Shown here piece after piece: positions 20,366-31,334 of a stretch of DNA of 64,000 nt. The first letter of the stretch is position 1. Every line of letters begins with the position of its first letter. The notes under the pieces are model-generated. The model did no database searches and was not told the DNA's origin. It saw nothing but the letters and a program-made list of their open reading frames with translations. A program made the translations under genes and the position numbers. The DNA is from Prionace glauca (Eukaryota; Chordata; Chondrichthyes; Carcharhiniformes; Carcharhinidae): NCBI GenBank assembly GCA_037974335.1, contig CM075759.1, positions 40,309,421 through 40,373,420 on the forward strand, given 5' to 3'.

Positions 20366-21044
20366 GCTCAGACTCGGAAATGTTGGTTCGATTAGTTCAA
20401 TGAAGTTGTCCAGTCCATTATGGCAGTATCTTCGTTGACCTGGACTTTCCTCCAGCCAAAAAAAAAAAATCATTTTCAAATAGACATCGACAACTGAAAA
20501 TCTAGATGTGTTTGCCAGAATTAAGTGATTTATGATGTCCGTAGTGAATATAACCATACTGAATTTGACCTGACAACACTCAATTGAGCCTTGTGAAGTA
20601 GATTTCTCGGGCACCTGAGAATTTGCTGGAATGAATCTGGTCGACATTGAACAGACGCAAGCCAGTTTAGGCATGTACACGCCGATTGTAACCAGGTTGG
20701 ACTGGAACCGTTTATTCTACATGACAGGTACTGAGCAGAGTACCCCAACATCCAATGTAGCTGTGCAGAGCCGGGGACGTTCGGCCTGAGAGTAACGGGG
20801 ATGGATTAGAAATTAAACTTGGCCACATTGATGTAATTGAAATGCCCTGGCAAAAATTAACACAATCGTAAAGAAAGGCGACTCCTAATGTAGCCGCAGT
20901 TAAGTACCCTTCCCATGGTCACTAACAGATGGCTAGAAGTGGGTTGATTCAATGAGAGATCTTTAGAACTAAATTGCGTCCTATCATTTCGTCGGGATTT
21001 TGAACATTTCTGTTCTGTTTTCCATGGACTATTTGCATTTCTTA

Positions 21045-21405
21045 ATGCAGTCATATAAGATGATTAGAGGTATAGATAGGGTGGACAGTGATAGCCTTTT
21101 TCCTCAGATGGAGAAAGCTAGCACGAGGGGGCATAGCTTTAAATTAAAGGGTGGTATTTATAGGACAGATGTCAGGGGTAGGTTCTTTACCCAGAAGGTG
21201 GTGAGGGATTGGAATGCCCCGCCTGCTGCAGTTGTAAATGCGCCTGGTTTGGGGGCGTTTAAGAGATCCATGGATAGGTTTATGGACGAAAAGGGATTGG
21301 TTTAAGTTAGAAGGTCATTGCTTTTTAATTGGTCGGCGCAACATCGTGGGCCAAAGGGCCTGTTCTGCGCTGTAATGTTCTATGTTCTATGTTCAGTCAG
21401 AAGCC
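21045..21405 (+). mobile_element. CR1-type LINE, 3' end
   Basis: Encodes the C-terminus MIRGIDRVDSDSLFPQMEKA, then FFTQKVVRDWNAPPAAVVNA, and ends 'gttctgcgctgtaatgttct' with the tail ctatgttctatgtt. Same subfamily as the 57.3-58.6 kb copy, severely 5' truncated. Confidence 0.93.
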
Positions 21406-21649
21406 AGCAGCTATGTTCTGTACTGACACGTATATCCAGGGAAACAAGATTATGCCTTAGTCTCTGGGTATTTCACTCAAGGAGGTTTGAGAATTCATTG
21501 AAAAAAAGTTATACTCGATTAAAACATAAACAGCAGCTGGGTAGCATCTGCACAAAATTATTTTCCGCACTAAATGTGAGTAATATAAAAAGAATAATTT
21601 CCCTGGAGGCTCACGTTATGTATAAATGTTACAACATTTATTGCCATAC

Positions 21650-21747
21650 CATGCATGCACAAAGCCTCCGATATAAAATGCATGTACCTCCAAAAGGGCT
21701 GGTGTTTGCCATTTACTATCCAGTCTTTGCAGCTATTGGAGTTCCAG
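21650..21747 (+). pseudogene. GPR139-like receptor pseudogene, exon 1
   Basis: Codes ...MHVPPKGLVFAIYYPVFAAI then GVP, and ends in phase 1 at a donor (CCAG|gtacgg). The exact 5' limit is not clear; ATGs at about 21650 and 21678 are in frame. It would join the exon at 23514, whose first bases (CT AAC TTG) complete alanine, giving GVPANLAV, the usual start of TM1 in this family. The exon itself is intact; the downstream exon is damaged. Confidence 0.65.
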
Positions 21748-23513
21748 GTACGGTTTTGTTATTATCATGTACTGTCTTTGTTCAGCTTGTAACGTTTTTT
21801 TTTTCAGTTTTATCACTAGCACATCCCCAACACATGGCATTCACTTCTATCATTTAGAGTGATGATTTTTCCGCTAACATATATAGATTCTTCGGGTCAA
21901 CTGATATTTTGTTCTCTTTCACAGGATAATTTTATAAATTTTAAGAGCTTTATTCTGGCACAATTTTCTGAATGAATTGTGAACGTTGTCGTTTTAGGCA
22001 GTGCCATTTCACTCAAGTAACAGAAAAAGGTATTGACATGATAATGTCTCTCATTCAACTGTGTTCTGCCTGTCTATGACCTGTGCCGCACTTTGGATCC
22101 CGCACCCCCCTCCCATCATACTTGCCATTTATCACTACAAAATCAATTTCGAAATGCAGTTATAATTTCATAGCAATGCAATTGTAGATGGATCGTTGAA
22201 AGTTATTATGTTGTAGATGTAGTTCAATTACGACATTGACACACTAAGTGTTGTGAATTTTCACGCGGAAACCACGGCATCACTCTATTTCTGCAGAATT
22301 ACTGGCGCTGCTAATGGAAGTTACAGCCATTCCATTGCAAACGTGTAACTTTTTATTATTAGTATCATTGATGTTCCAGAATTATCGCATTGTCACCTCC
22401 CTGTACATGTAAATATGTTATTGTCTTCTCCCTGTTCGTGTACTGTTATCTAGAAATTCTAGATTTCTTTCATGATGTTGATATTGAGAGAAATTGATTG
22501 ATTCGTACGAACAATTGCTATCTGAATATCATGAAAGATCTTATTGACACACCTTCGATATCAATGGGTTTTTTGACAATATAGGAGGATTGCAATAGCG
22601 GCGCTTTGGTGAATGATTGGTACCAATAACAAGCAAAGCACACTGTTTGGTCTCCAGTCTCGACCCTTGACACTCATTGCACAAGTCATCATTTCTCTCG
22701 ATTCTTTTCTGATTACTTTGACCATGTTGACGGAAGCAGGGTAACTGTTGGTATATTTTGGATGGAATATAAGTGATTCTGGAAATGCTTTCATGCCTGT
22801 TTCAGAAATTTCAGGAGAGAGGTTCAAAGGACCCAGTACTGCTTGCGAATTCTTAATCTTCAAATATACACTTCACTCAGATTTGTATATTTTAACCCCT
22901 GCAATTAGAGCAATACTCTTTCCAAGTGTGTCTTTTACATCTGTCAGTTACAGAGATTCATTATACATCTGCAATTACACATCATTTTCAGGTTTGGAGC
23001 CCCTTTCAATATTTCCTCTGTAAATTCGGAGAAAAGCCAATTAGATTCCCCTTCGTTGATTGAAGATTTAGAGTTTGGTTTAATGCAGGCATTTCCAACA
23101 GTGAATATTTTAAGAATAATTCGCCAGGTGGGGCAACGATTGAAACTGAGCGAGATGGAAACTTTCCAGTTGAATATTGAAATGAATGCTTTTTATAATT
23201 CCATATTCAATGTGTTCTGTTGGAAACTGCTGACTATTCCTGAAGGTGCATTTATGAGTTTCCAATATCTTCTTAACTTTCATTATATTGTATTGCATCA
23301 TGATGCAATTCTATGTCAAAGACCCACCTTATATATAATTCTTGTGATCATGTGAATGGAAACCTGAACAAGCGATAGTTTGCAATGTAGAATCAAGTCA
23401 TAAGATTTTCAGTTTCAAGCACAACCTTGTATCATTTTGATGTGAGTTGAGAAAGTAACAACTTTTCTCTCATGTCGCCGTGCATATATTCTCCTGCCTT
23501 CTCTATTTTACAG

Positions 23514-24426
23514 CTAACTTGGCAGTCGCTGTAATCCTATGCCGAAGAAACTGTAGTCTCTCCAGAAGTATAATTTACTATGTGGTGTCCATGGCGGCGA
23601 CAGATCTCTAGGTCATTATTACCAGCGTGATATTAAACCGAATTGCTGGGATTTATTTCCCTGGCAGTTTTCTGTCAGTCAGCCCAATCTGCAGTCTTAA
23701 TGTTGTGATAACCTATGCAAACATTGATAGTTCTGCTTCGTTAACGGTTGCTTTCACCTTTGATCGATTCATGGCCATTTGCTGCCAGAAGCTGAAAATC
23801 AAACACTGCAGGGAGAAAACAGCGACGTGGGTCATAGCGACCGTCTGAGCACACTGAGCACTCTGAAAACATCCTTCCTGTATTTTATTTTTGAACCGTT
23901 ATATATAATTAACAACATACCTTGGTTCTGTGATATAAAAGAAATATTTTACACTTCCCTCGCATGGAACGCCTACGATTTATTTCGAACAGTTTCAATG
24001 CCCTGTATCCCATTCATTCTGATTTTACTGTTCAATGTTCTGACTATCAGACACATTCTCGCAGCCAATCGGACCCGCACCAGGCTCCGGGCACAGAGTA
24101 ATGGAGAAAAACAGAGAGACCCAGAGATGGAGAAACGAAAAAAGTCCATTATTTTACTCTTTACCATCTCGGGCAGTTTCATTCTCTCATATGCGTTATT
24201 TTTTGTGACGATTCTCTATGTCCAAATTGCAAAGGTCCCTTATTTCTCAGATCCTGATACTAGCGAATGGTCATTTATCTTGGAGGAAAGTGGATATGTG
24301 CTTCAGTTTCTGAGTTCTTGCGTCAACCCGTTTATTTATGCAGGGACTCAGAGGAATTTCAGGACTGAGTTAAAGAATGGAGTGAATTATCTGCTGAGAT
24401 TATTTGTAAATGCGTTTAAGATTTGA
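23514..24426 (+). pseudogene. GPR139-like receptor pseudogene, exon 2
   Basis: Acceptor 'ctctattttacag' at 23513. The exon encodes TM1 to TM7: LAVAVILCRRNCSLSR, a TM2 region with MAATDL, FPGSFLSVSPICSL, AFTFDRFMAICCQKLK, NVLTIRHILAANRTRTRL, EKRKKSIILLFTISGSFILS, LSSCVNPFIYAGTQRNFR, then a TGA. NPFIYAGTQ keeps the NPxxY form, unlike the copy at the left edge. Two lesions break it: an in-frame TAG at 23609-23611 in TM2, and a frameshift near 23845 just after the ICL2/TM4 start (WVIATV). The rest is well conserved, so inactivation looks recent, or the two changes are assembly errors. Confidence 0.85.
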
Positions 24427-24782
24427 AAATATGAGATAGAAAACGAAAGTTTCATTAAACTCCAACAATTCCTGTACTTCTCAATGCCACACAAGGTCAC
24501 CTTTCAAATATGTCCTTGTTTATGAACACCTACACCAATGTGTGAATAAAGAAATTTATAAGGAAAACAGAACCAACGTAAAAAAAATAAATCCGTATTG
24601 CTATCTTGAGAATCCATGGGTTTCCCATGTCTCCAACTCAGTGGTGGACCAGTCATCAAGGTTCGACCCACTTACCTCAACGGTTTCGGTTTGATTCACA
24701 GTCAGTTAATATGGATCAATTCATTGTTCACCACACAGAGAACAGGTGAATAGTTTTGCCCCAGTGTGAGTTGGCATAACAT

Positions 24783-25035
24783 AAAGGTTCATGATGGGGG
24801 ATATAGGAGGAATGTCCGAGGTAGATTCTTCACTCGGAGAGTGGTTGGGGTGTGAAATACACTGCCTGCTGTGATAGTGGACTCGGACACTTTAAGAACT
24901 TTCAAGCGGTTATTTGATAGGTACATGGAGCACTCAGGAATGACAGGGAGTGGGATAGGATGATTTTGGGTTTGGATAATACTCGACACAACATCGAGGG
25001 CAAAAGGGCCTGTAATGTTCTGTTTTCCTATGTGA
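24783..25035 (+). mobile_element. CR1-type LINE, short 3' end
   Basis: 'gtccgaggtagattcttcac', 'actttcaagcggttatttga', and the 3' end 'caaaagggcctgtaatgttc'. Parallel to the 15.3-kb and 34.7-kb copies. Confidence 0.85.
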
Positions 25036-26498
25036 GCTCGCCGGTGTTTCAGCATATAGGATGAATCAGTGAATCCCTGCAGTGATCAGAGAAGGGTCTG
25101 GATGCCCCTTCGTCAGAGCTGAAGACAAAGACATTTTGACGAGATTTATACTGTAACGGTGAGGGATACATGTGTGTGGTGGGTGACAAAGGTGTCACAT
25201 ACAAATACAAAAATAGGCAGAATTTCAATGGTAGTGAGAATGGCTAAGAAAGGTATTGTTGGTTGTTCATAAGGAGATCAGAATGCGTAAATGGCAGGAT
25301 AAATGAAGTGTAAGAGAAGGCCCGAATGGGGTGGAGGGAGTGGGGGAAACAAGATAGAAAGTGAGATTTTAAATAAACAATGTAAAATGGAAATTATGAA
25401 GATATATAATAGTAAAAAAAAATACGATATATGAAATGAAACAAAATAACAAGGAATGGGGTGAGGATGGAGGAAAAGAGATGCTCTGAAGTTGTTGAGC
25501 TCATTGTTCAGCCCGGAACGTAGTAAGTACCAAATCAGGAGATCAGGCAATGTTCCTCCAGTTTGCATTGGAGTACCTCCTGATACCAATGCTTATTGTC
25601 CCTTACATCACATTACTGATGATCAAGTGTAGACTGGTGGTTATTGGCGGTGTTAGATTTGAACTGATTTTTGTGAACTGGGCAATCTTGGGCAAATTGT
25701 ACCATTGGCGGTTAGATACCAGTGTTGTGGCTGAGGAACAGCTTAGCAAAGGTGGCAGCAAGTTCTGAAAATCATTTCTTCAGCACCATTGCCAGAATAA
25801 ATTTCAGGGCTGTAGTATTTGTTCTTTCCAATGCCTCAAGTTTGTTATTTTTTATTGAAAACCTAAGGAATGATGAAGTGTATCTGTTCCATTCATTGAC
25901 TACCCCACTCTGGCTCTATATTTATCTCCTTCTCTTTGGACATCTGCCTTGGCCTTTCCCTCTTTCAGCCTAACTATCCATTTCCCCTCTTTTGTATTTG
26001 TTTCTTCTATTCTCCCTGTCTGGGTGGAATTAAGTTTCATTGAATTGATTCCTGAAATGAGGTGGTTGTTGAGCTGGGAATCGATCTTGATTTTAAATGG
26101 TGGAGGAGACTCAATGGGACCTGTGAAGTAATTCAACTCCATCGACCCTGTTCAAAGCCAATACCAGCTCTGATTGCAATGACCCCTGCTGCTGTCGTTG
26201 ATGGGGAGACTAAGTTTATTATAGCGATATCTGTGGAGGAGTTGGATCAAATCACCGCCCCACCACCACCCCCCCCCCCCCCCGCCCCCCACTGTCAGAT
26301 TTTCATTTAAATTACTTTAAATGTTATGAGTACATTTGTTTAACATGTGATTACTAGAATTGAATGCAATAGAATGTATCATCATTCATTTTGATTGGAA
26401 GAACCAGCAGAAACCATGCAAAACGAGTAACTGACGGACTTGAAACGAGTTTAGATGTTCCACCAGTTAGCCTGATCTGCATGCATGAATCACCGTGT
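25036..26498. other. Non-coding stretch, repeat-like, with a poly-C run
   Basis: No gene. Sequence at 25080-25570 has the look of an old interspersed repeat (purine-rich, 'aggagatcagaatgcgtaa'). A C-rich run lies at 26257-26290. Confidence 0.4.
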
Positions 26499-26568
26499 GT
26501 CTGCAATGTAGTGATTATCACATTGGCCTCAGGAGGAAGGTTCCCGATTCGAAAACCTGACAGAAACA
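26499..26568 (+). pseudogene. tRNA-Val pseudogene
   Basis: GTCTGCAATGTAGTGATTAT then CACATTGGCCT, and the 3' half GGTTCCCGATTCGAAAACCT, GACAGAAACA follow tRNA-Val (GTTTCCGTAGTGTAGTGGTT...CGGAAACA). The anticodon region is scrambled (GGCCTCAGGAGG) and the T-stem mispairs. Confidence 0.75.
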
Positions 26569-27139
26569 TTCCCAAATAATTCTGATTTCAGATTTGTTCT
26601 CGTTTCGCACCAAAGATTAATTGAGCTGATGAGTTATTATTTGGCATTTAAGACGGGAATCACAAAGTGAAGAATATTAAAGGAAGGTCTGTGATAGGGA
26701 GTAAGACAGGATTTCCCGGGTGAACTCCAGCTCTGCTTTTCCCCAGCAGTATCACAGCTCAAACTGAGACTTCCTCAATTCCGCTTTGTTCATCTCACAA
26801 TTACTGCTTTCTGAATGAAGTCAAATAGTTTAGTGTTTCATTCAGTGAGAAGTTTTCTTGACATTTAGCCCGAGAGTTTTATCCAGAAATGAGTGATGTT
26901 TCCGTCAGTGCACACGGTTAAATCTGACCCATTACCACCCAGATCACCATCAACATCATCAGAGCTTTACATCCTATCACTGCCTTTCACTATCTGTGTT
27001 TGTTCTCAGCCTGTTGCCCCTGTGACATTTCCAGTTCGGAAGCTAAACTACAAATTCTCACTCCACTGATGCTGACAGAATTGCTTTCGACCAGGCAGCA
27101 ATTCAGGATTGCTCATCACAAACATTATTTGCAACCTCA

Positions 27140-27372
27140 CTGTGCTAGGGACCTGTGGGTCATTTGCACGTTTCCCCCGTGTATGTGTGGGTTTTTTTCC
27201 GGTTTCCTTCCCCAGTCTGAAAGATGTGCTGGGTTAGGGGGCATTGGGCTGTGCTTAAGTTCTCCCTCAGTGTTACCCCAACAGGAACGTGGAGACTAGG
27301 GGAATTCTCACAGTAACTTCAATGCAGTGTTAATGTGAGCTGACTTATTAGTGACACTAATAAATAAAACAT
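27140..27372 (+). mobile_element. tRNA-derived SINE, body and tail
   Basis: 'tgctagggacctgtgggtca', 'ccagtctgaaagatgtgctg' and the tail 'gcagtgttaatgtgagctga' ending 'gtgacactaataaataaaac'. Head lost. Same family as 11376-11690. Confidence 0.85.
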
Positions 27373-27479
27373 TATTTGTTAATATATCGAAACCAGCCTG
27401 CGAACCTGCAAGCACTGAACACGAATCACTAACGCACCAAAATGGCACGGTGTTTAGGAAAATTACAAAATAATTGAGA

Positions 27480-28115
27480 TGCAGGGGTACAAGGTCAGAG
27501 CTCATTGAAAGTGGAGTTATAGGTGGGCTTGATGGTGAATAAGGCATTCGACATGCTTAGTTTCATTGGCGGGAGCATTGAATGCAGGCGTTGCACTAGA
27601 TATTGGAATACTGTGTACAGTCCTGGTCACTATTATAGAGAGGATATTATTAAACAAGAAAGAGTGCAGAAAAAAAAAACATGAATGTGCTCCCGGGACT
27701 TGATGGTTTGACTTATAAGGAGTGGTTGGATAGACTTTTTTTTTCTGGAGTGCAGGAGGTTCAGTGGTTATCTTGTAGAGTTTTATAAAGTAATATGGGG
27801 CGCATATCAGTTAGATAGTGCATATCTCTTCCCACCTGCATTGGTGTCTAAATGTAAAGAGCTGAACGTGAGAAGGGAGAGATATAAAATAGTCCAGAGG
27901 GACTTTTTTTTTTCGTACAAAGGTTCGTGAATGTCTGGAACAAGCTGCCAGAGCTAGTGGTATAGGCGGGTATAATTTTGTCTTTAAAAAACGCTAGCTA
28001 TTTAGGAACATGGCCAAACGCGGGTAATAGGTACCATTTTAGTAGTTTAAAAAGGGAGGCATCGATATGTCGGGCCGAATGGCCTGTTTCAATGCAGTAA
28101 AACTCTGTGACTGAA
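27480..28115 (+). mobile_element. CR1-type LINE, old 3' part
   Basis: Decayed CR1 sequence ('ttcattggcgggagcattga', 'gagaggatattattaaacaa', 'gagagatataaaatagtcca') ending 'gaatggcctgtttcaatgca'. Many indels. Confidence 0.75.
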
Positions 28116-29140
28116 TGACTTTGTTTCATCTTCCTGATTCTCCCAGATACTGATTACAGATGAGTCAGCCTCCGATTTAAATGGATGAAGGAGATATCAT
28201 TATGCTGGGTTGTAAAATGCGATTGGTTGAGTAACATATCAGGAATTATGATTGCTGTGTGTTTACTGAACGTAATTGATTTTTTAAACTAATATGAGGA
28301 GGGAATGATCGATAAGAATATCTATAATTGATCTGTTATTGATTGTACACGTTAGATTGATCGGAAAGTCCTGTGCTCTGTAGCACAGCCACTTAACCCT
28401 TTCTGTCATCTCCCAGAAGCTGCTTGTTGTGTTTTTGTTTTAAATAAATATTACGTCTTTATAGAGATATATCGGCCACGTGATTTTATATTCTCTGTAG
28501 TTAAAGACAGTATTGGTCACCTCAAATTAACCCATAACACTAGCCATAATTTGGAAATGTGTAATTTATTATGTTCTTATGTGAAATCCGCCTCAATCTT
28601 TTGGTTTAACCTGATGGTTTGCATCTCTATTCTGTCTGTGTTTTCTATCTAGCTTGTGGTATGGCTGTCTTGAAAGTATTTCATCGGACTATGTACAGAG
28701 AAACTCACTCGGTTTACCCACGTTGTAGTGACTCTGATAGAGTTTTCAAGGGGCAGGGAAAGGAAACTGTTTCCTCCCAAACACGATCCTGCGCCGCCCT
28801 CTGATGAAGCAGAACCTTTGCTGTTTAGAATTACCTGAAACTCGGTCAGTGACAGACCAGTTTATGCGCGAAATCACCGAGGTTCTCCACATTCTTCACT
28901 CATTCAGTCTCTGGATTTTATCATAAAAAGGCAGAGACGAAGGTGTTTGTACACAGACTGGCCACTGGATGGCGCAGTGACTCTTTCACTGAACGGCTTT
29001 GCGTTCAACCACATCCAACAAATGACTAGGGGAACATTCCTGTCTGGGAAAAGGGGGAAACCCTATAATAGGGAAAATGGGGCGGAGGTGATGGGTTCGG
29101 AGAACAGAATGAAGCCAAGCCAGAGATGGTTAAAGTTTAA
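28116..29140. other. Non-coding stretch before the Ig cluster 3' end
   Basis: No gene recognised. It lies downstream (3') of the IgM transmembrane exons on the - strand. Confidence 0.45.
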
Positions 29141-29147
29141 TTCAATA

Positions 29148-29153
29148 TTTATT
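29148..29153 (-). terminator. Possible poly(A) signal for membrane IgM
   Basis: AATAAA on the - strand, about 450 nt 3' of the TM2 stop codon. Confidence 0.35.
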
Positions 29154-29605
29154 TCAAAAATTCAGAGAATAATTTACAGCAAAATTATTTTTTTAAGACA
29201 CGAAAAAGAACACAGCAATCGAGCTTCACATTGAGAACAGAACACATGCACAGAGAATCCGTCAATATTTGTACATCTGTTCCATACACCAGAAAGGGAA
29301 AACAGGACATTAATAGAATGAGGAATTAACAAGTGTGAATAAGGAATTAGAAATGTTTCTTATTTATATATGAATTTTAAACTGCGGGAAAACTATTAAT
29401 CACAATTAAATTTATAAGAAAAATGTGTCATATATTTCACACTGAAAATTGAAATAAGGTCTATGAGTGCTTCAGTTTCAGATTCAGAATGATAAACGGT
29501 AAGAATTTTACTGATAGAATCACCAAGAGGAGATATTGTACATGAGCCACACAGAGATCTTGATAATCAGCTGAGGGAAATCTGCAGCGTCCAAAATACA
29601 ACCCA

Positions 29606-29614
29606 TCATTTGAT
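29606..29614 (-). CDS. IGHM: IgM transmembrane exon 2 (last codons)
   Basis: Acceptor TTATTTTACAG is followed by ATC AAA TGA. Joined to TM1 this gives the short cytoplasmic end ...VKIK and a stop, close to the VKVK-type tail of mammalian membrane IgM. The untranslated part of the exon continues 3' of the stop; its end is not determined. Confidence 0.75.
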   Translation of the reverse strand: MK

Positions 29615-29754
29615 CTGTAAAATAAAGATACAATAATTAAGCAGATGTTTATGATGTGGGACATTAATGTTAGAGTTTTTAATCAGTGAAACATTGAGAG
29701 ATTTTTCAAATCCATTCTGCCAGTGTGAAATGTGAGTGAATTGAATCATCTCAC

Positions 29755-29882
29755 CTTCACCAGAGTGACGGCAGTGCTGTAGAAAATGCTCAGGAAGAAC
29801 AGGAGGATGAACGTGGAAGCGGTTGTCCAGATGTTGCTGTTATCATCCTCATTGTCTTCAATCCAGTTGCGGTCGGTGAGGT
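29755..29882 (-). CDS. IGHM: IgM transmembrane exon 1
   Basis: Acceptor CGCCCCTAG at 29883; donor GAAG|gtgaga at 29755/29754. The exon encodes an acidic extracellular linker ([18 protein letters not shown]) and a membrane span with [15 protein letters not shown], followed by TLVK. The polar and aromatic pattern of the span ([10 protein letters not shown]) is the conserved antigen-receptor transmembrane motif that contacts the Ig-alpha/beta type signalling dimer in vertebrates. It starts with AC, which completes an Asp codon with the G left by the internal CH4 donor at 33857, so the membrane form replaces the secretory tail. A young antisense CR1 lies only about 110 bp upstream of its acceptor. 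Confidence 0.9.
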
Positions 29883-29994
29883 CTAGGGGCGGAGACCAGA
29901 AATTGAAATTAGATTATTTTATTTATCCAGGGATTTTTTTTTTCTTTTCCCTGCTCTCCTTCATAAACTGTTAATGTATTCTCTGTATAATTTT

Positions 29995-31330
29995 CAATGT
30001 CTATCTACGCAACACGGTTTCATTAAAGGGAAGTCGTGTCTGACAAATTTACTGGAGTTCTATGAGGATGTGTCTAGGGCAGTGGATGGAGGAGAGCCGG
30101 TGGATGTGGTCTTTCTGGATTTTCAGAAGGCGTTTGACAAGGTACCTCACAAGAGGTTATTGCAGAAGGTCAGGGGACATGGAGTTGGGGGTAGGGTGTT
30201 AGCGTGGATAGAGGATTGGTTGTCAAATAGGAGGCAGAGAGTGGGGGTCAATGGATGCTATTCGGATTGGCGGTTGGTGACTAGTGGGGTGCCCCAGGGG
30301 TCAGTGCTGGGGCCTCAGCTATTTACCATTTATATCGATGATCTGGAGGAGGGAACCGAGTGCAGGGTGTCGAAATTTGCTGATGACACCAAGATTGGGG
30401 GAAAGGCAAATTGTGCGGAGGGTGTGGAGAGTCTGCAGAAGGATCTAGATAGGCTGGGCGAATGGGCCAGGAAATGGCAAATGGAATTTAATGTTGGCAA
30501 GTGTGAGGTGGTCCACTTTGGTAGGAGGAATGGTAGGAAGGACTATTACTTACGGGGCGAAAAACTGCAGCAGGCGACGGTGCAGAGGGACCTCGGGGTC
30601 CTTGTGCATGAGTCGCAAAAACCCAGCTTGCAGGTGCAGCAGGTGGTCAGGAAGGCGAATGGGATGCTGGCCTTCATAGCGAAGGGGATTGAATATAAAA
30701 GTAGGGAGGTCTTGCTGCAGCTGTATAGGGCTTTGGTGAGGCCGCAGCTGGAGTACTGTGTGCAGTTTTGGGCGCCGCACCTGCGCAAGGATGTTTTGGC
30801 CCTGGAGGGAGTGCAGAGGAGGTTTACTCGGCTGATACCGGAGTTGAGGGGATTGAGCTATGAGGAGAGGCTGAATAAACTAGGCTTGTACTCGTTAGAG
30901 TTTAGAAGAATGAGGGGAGATCTCATTGAGACATATAAGATGATGAATGGGATGGATAGGATAGAGGTGGAGAGACTGTTCCCGCTCAAAAAAGACAGTA
31001 GGACTAGGGGGCACAGCCTCAAGATAAAGGGGGGGCGGTTTAGAACAGAGTTGAGGAGGAAATTCTTCACTCAAAGGGTGGTGAATCTCTGGAATTCTCT
31101 GCCCGTTGAAGTGGTGGAGGCTGCCTCGCTAAATATTTTTAAGAAACGGGTTGATGGGTTTTTGATAAGAGAAGGGATTAAGGGTTATGGGGAGAGGGCG
31201 GGAAGGTGGAGCTGAGTCACGACAGATCAGCCATGATCTTATTGAATGGCGGGGCAGGCTCGAAGGGCCAGATGGCCTACTCCTGCTCCTATTTCTTATG
31301 TTCTTATGTTCTTATGTTCTTATGTACTCT
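29995..31330 (+). mobile_element. CR1-type LINE, young, intact reverse transcriptase 3' half
   Basis: One frame (29974-31215) runs 413 residues: STQHGFIKGKSCLTNLLEFY, the first catalytic block FLDFQKAFDKVPHKRL (Asp near residue 49), SGVPQGSVLGPQLFTIYIDD, the catalytic FADD at about 135-138, MEFNVGKCEVVHFG, then the CR1 C-terminal region FRRMRGDLIETYKMMNGMDR, FFTQRVVNLWNSLPVEVVEA. The 3' end reads 'gatggcctactcctgctcct' and ends in four or so cttatgtt octamers. It is 5' truncated (no endonuclease, no ORF1). It is nearly identical to the 52.5-kb copy. It sits in the CH4-TM1 intron, antisense to the Ig gene. Confidence 0.96.
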
Positions 31331-31334
31331 TACA

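Noticed and set aside
24630-24715. Possible tRNA-like B-boxes (aaggttcgaccc; ggtttgattcac)
   Set aside because: No consistent cloverleaf or isotype match.
28955-29015. tRNA-like words (ggcgcagtgactc, gcgttcaaccac)
   Set aside because: Too short and unpaired for a tRNA; could be chance or a SINE trace.
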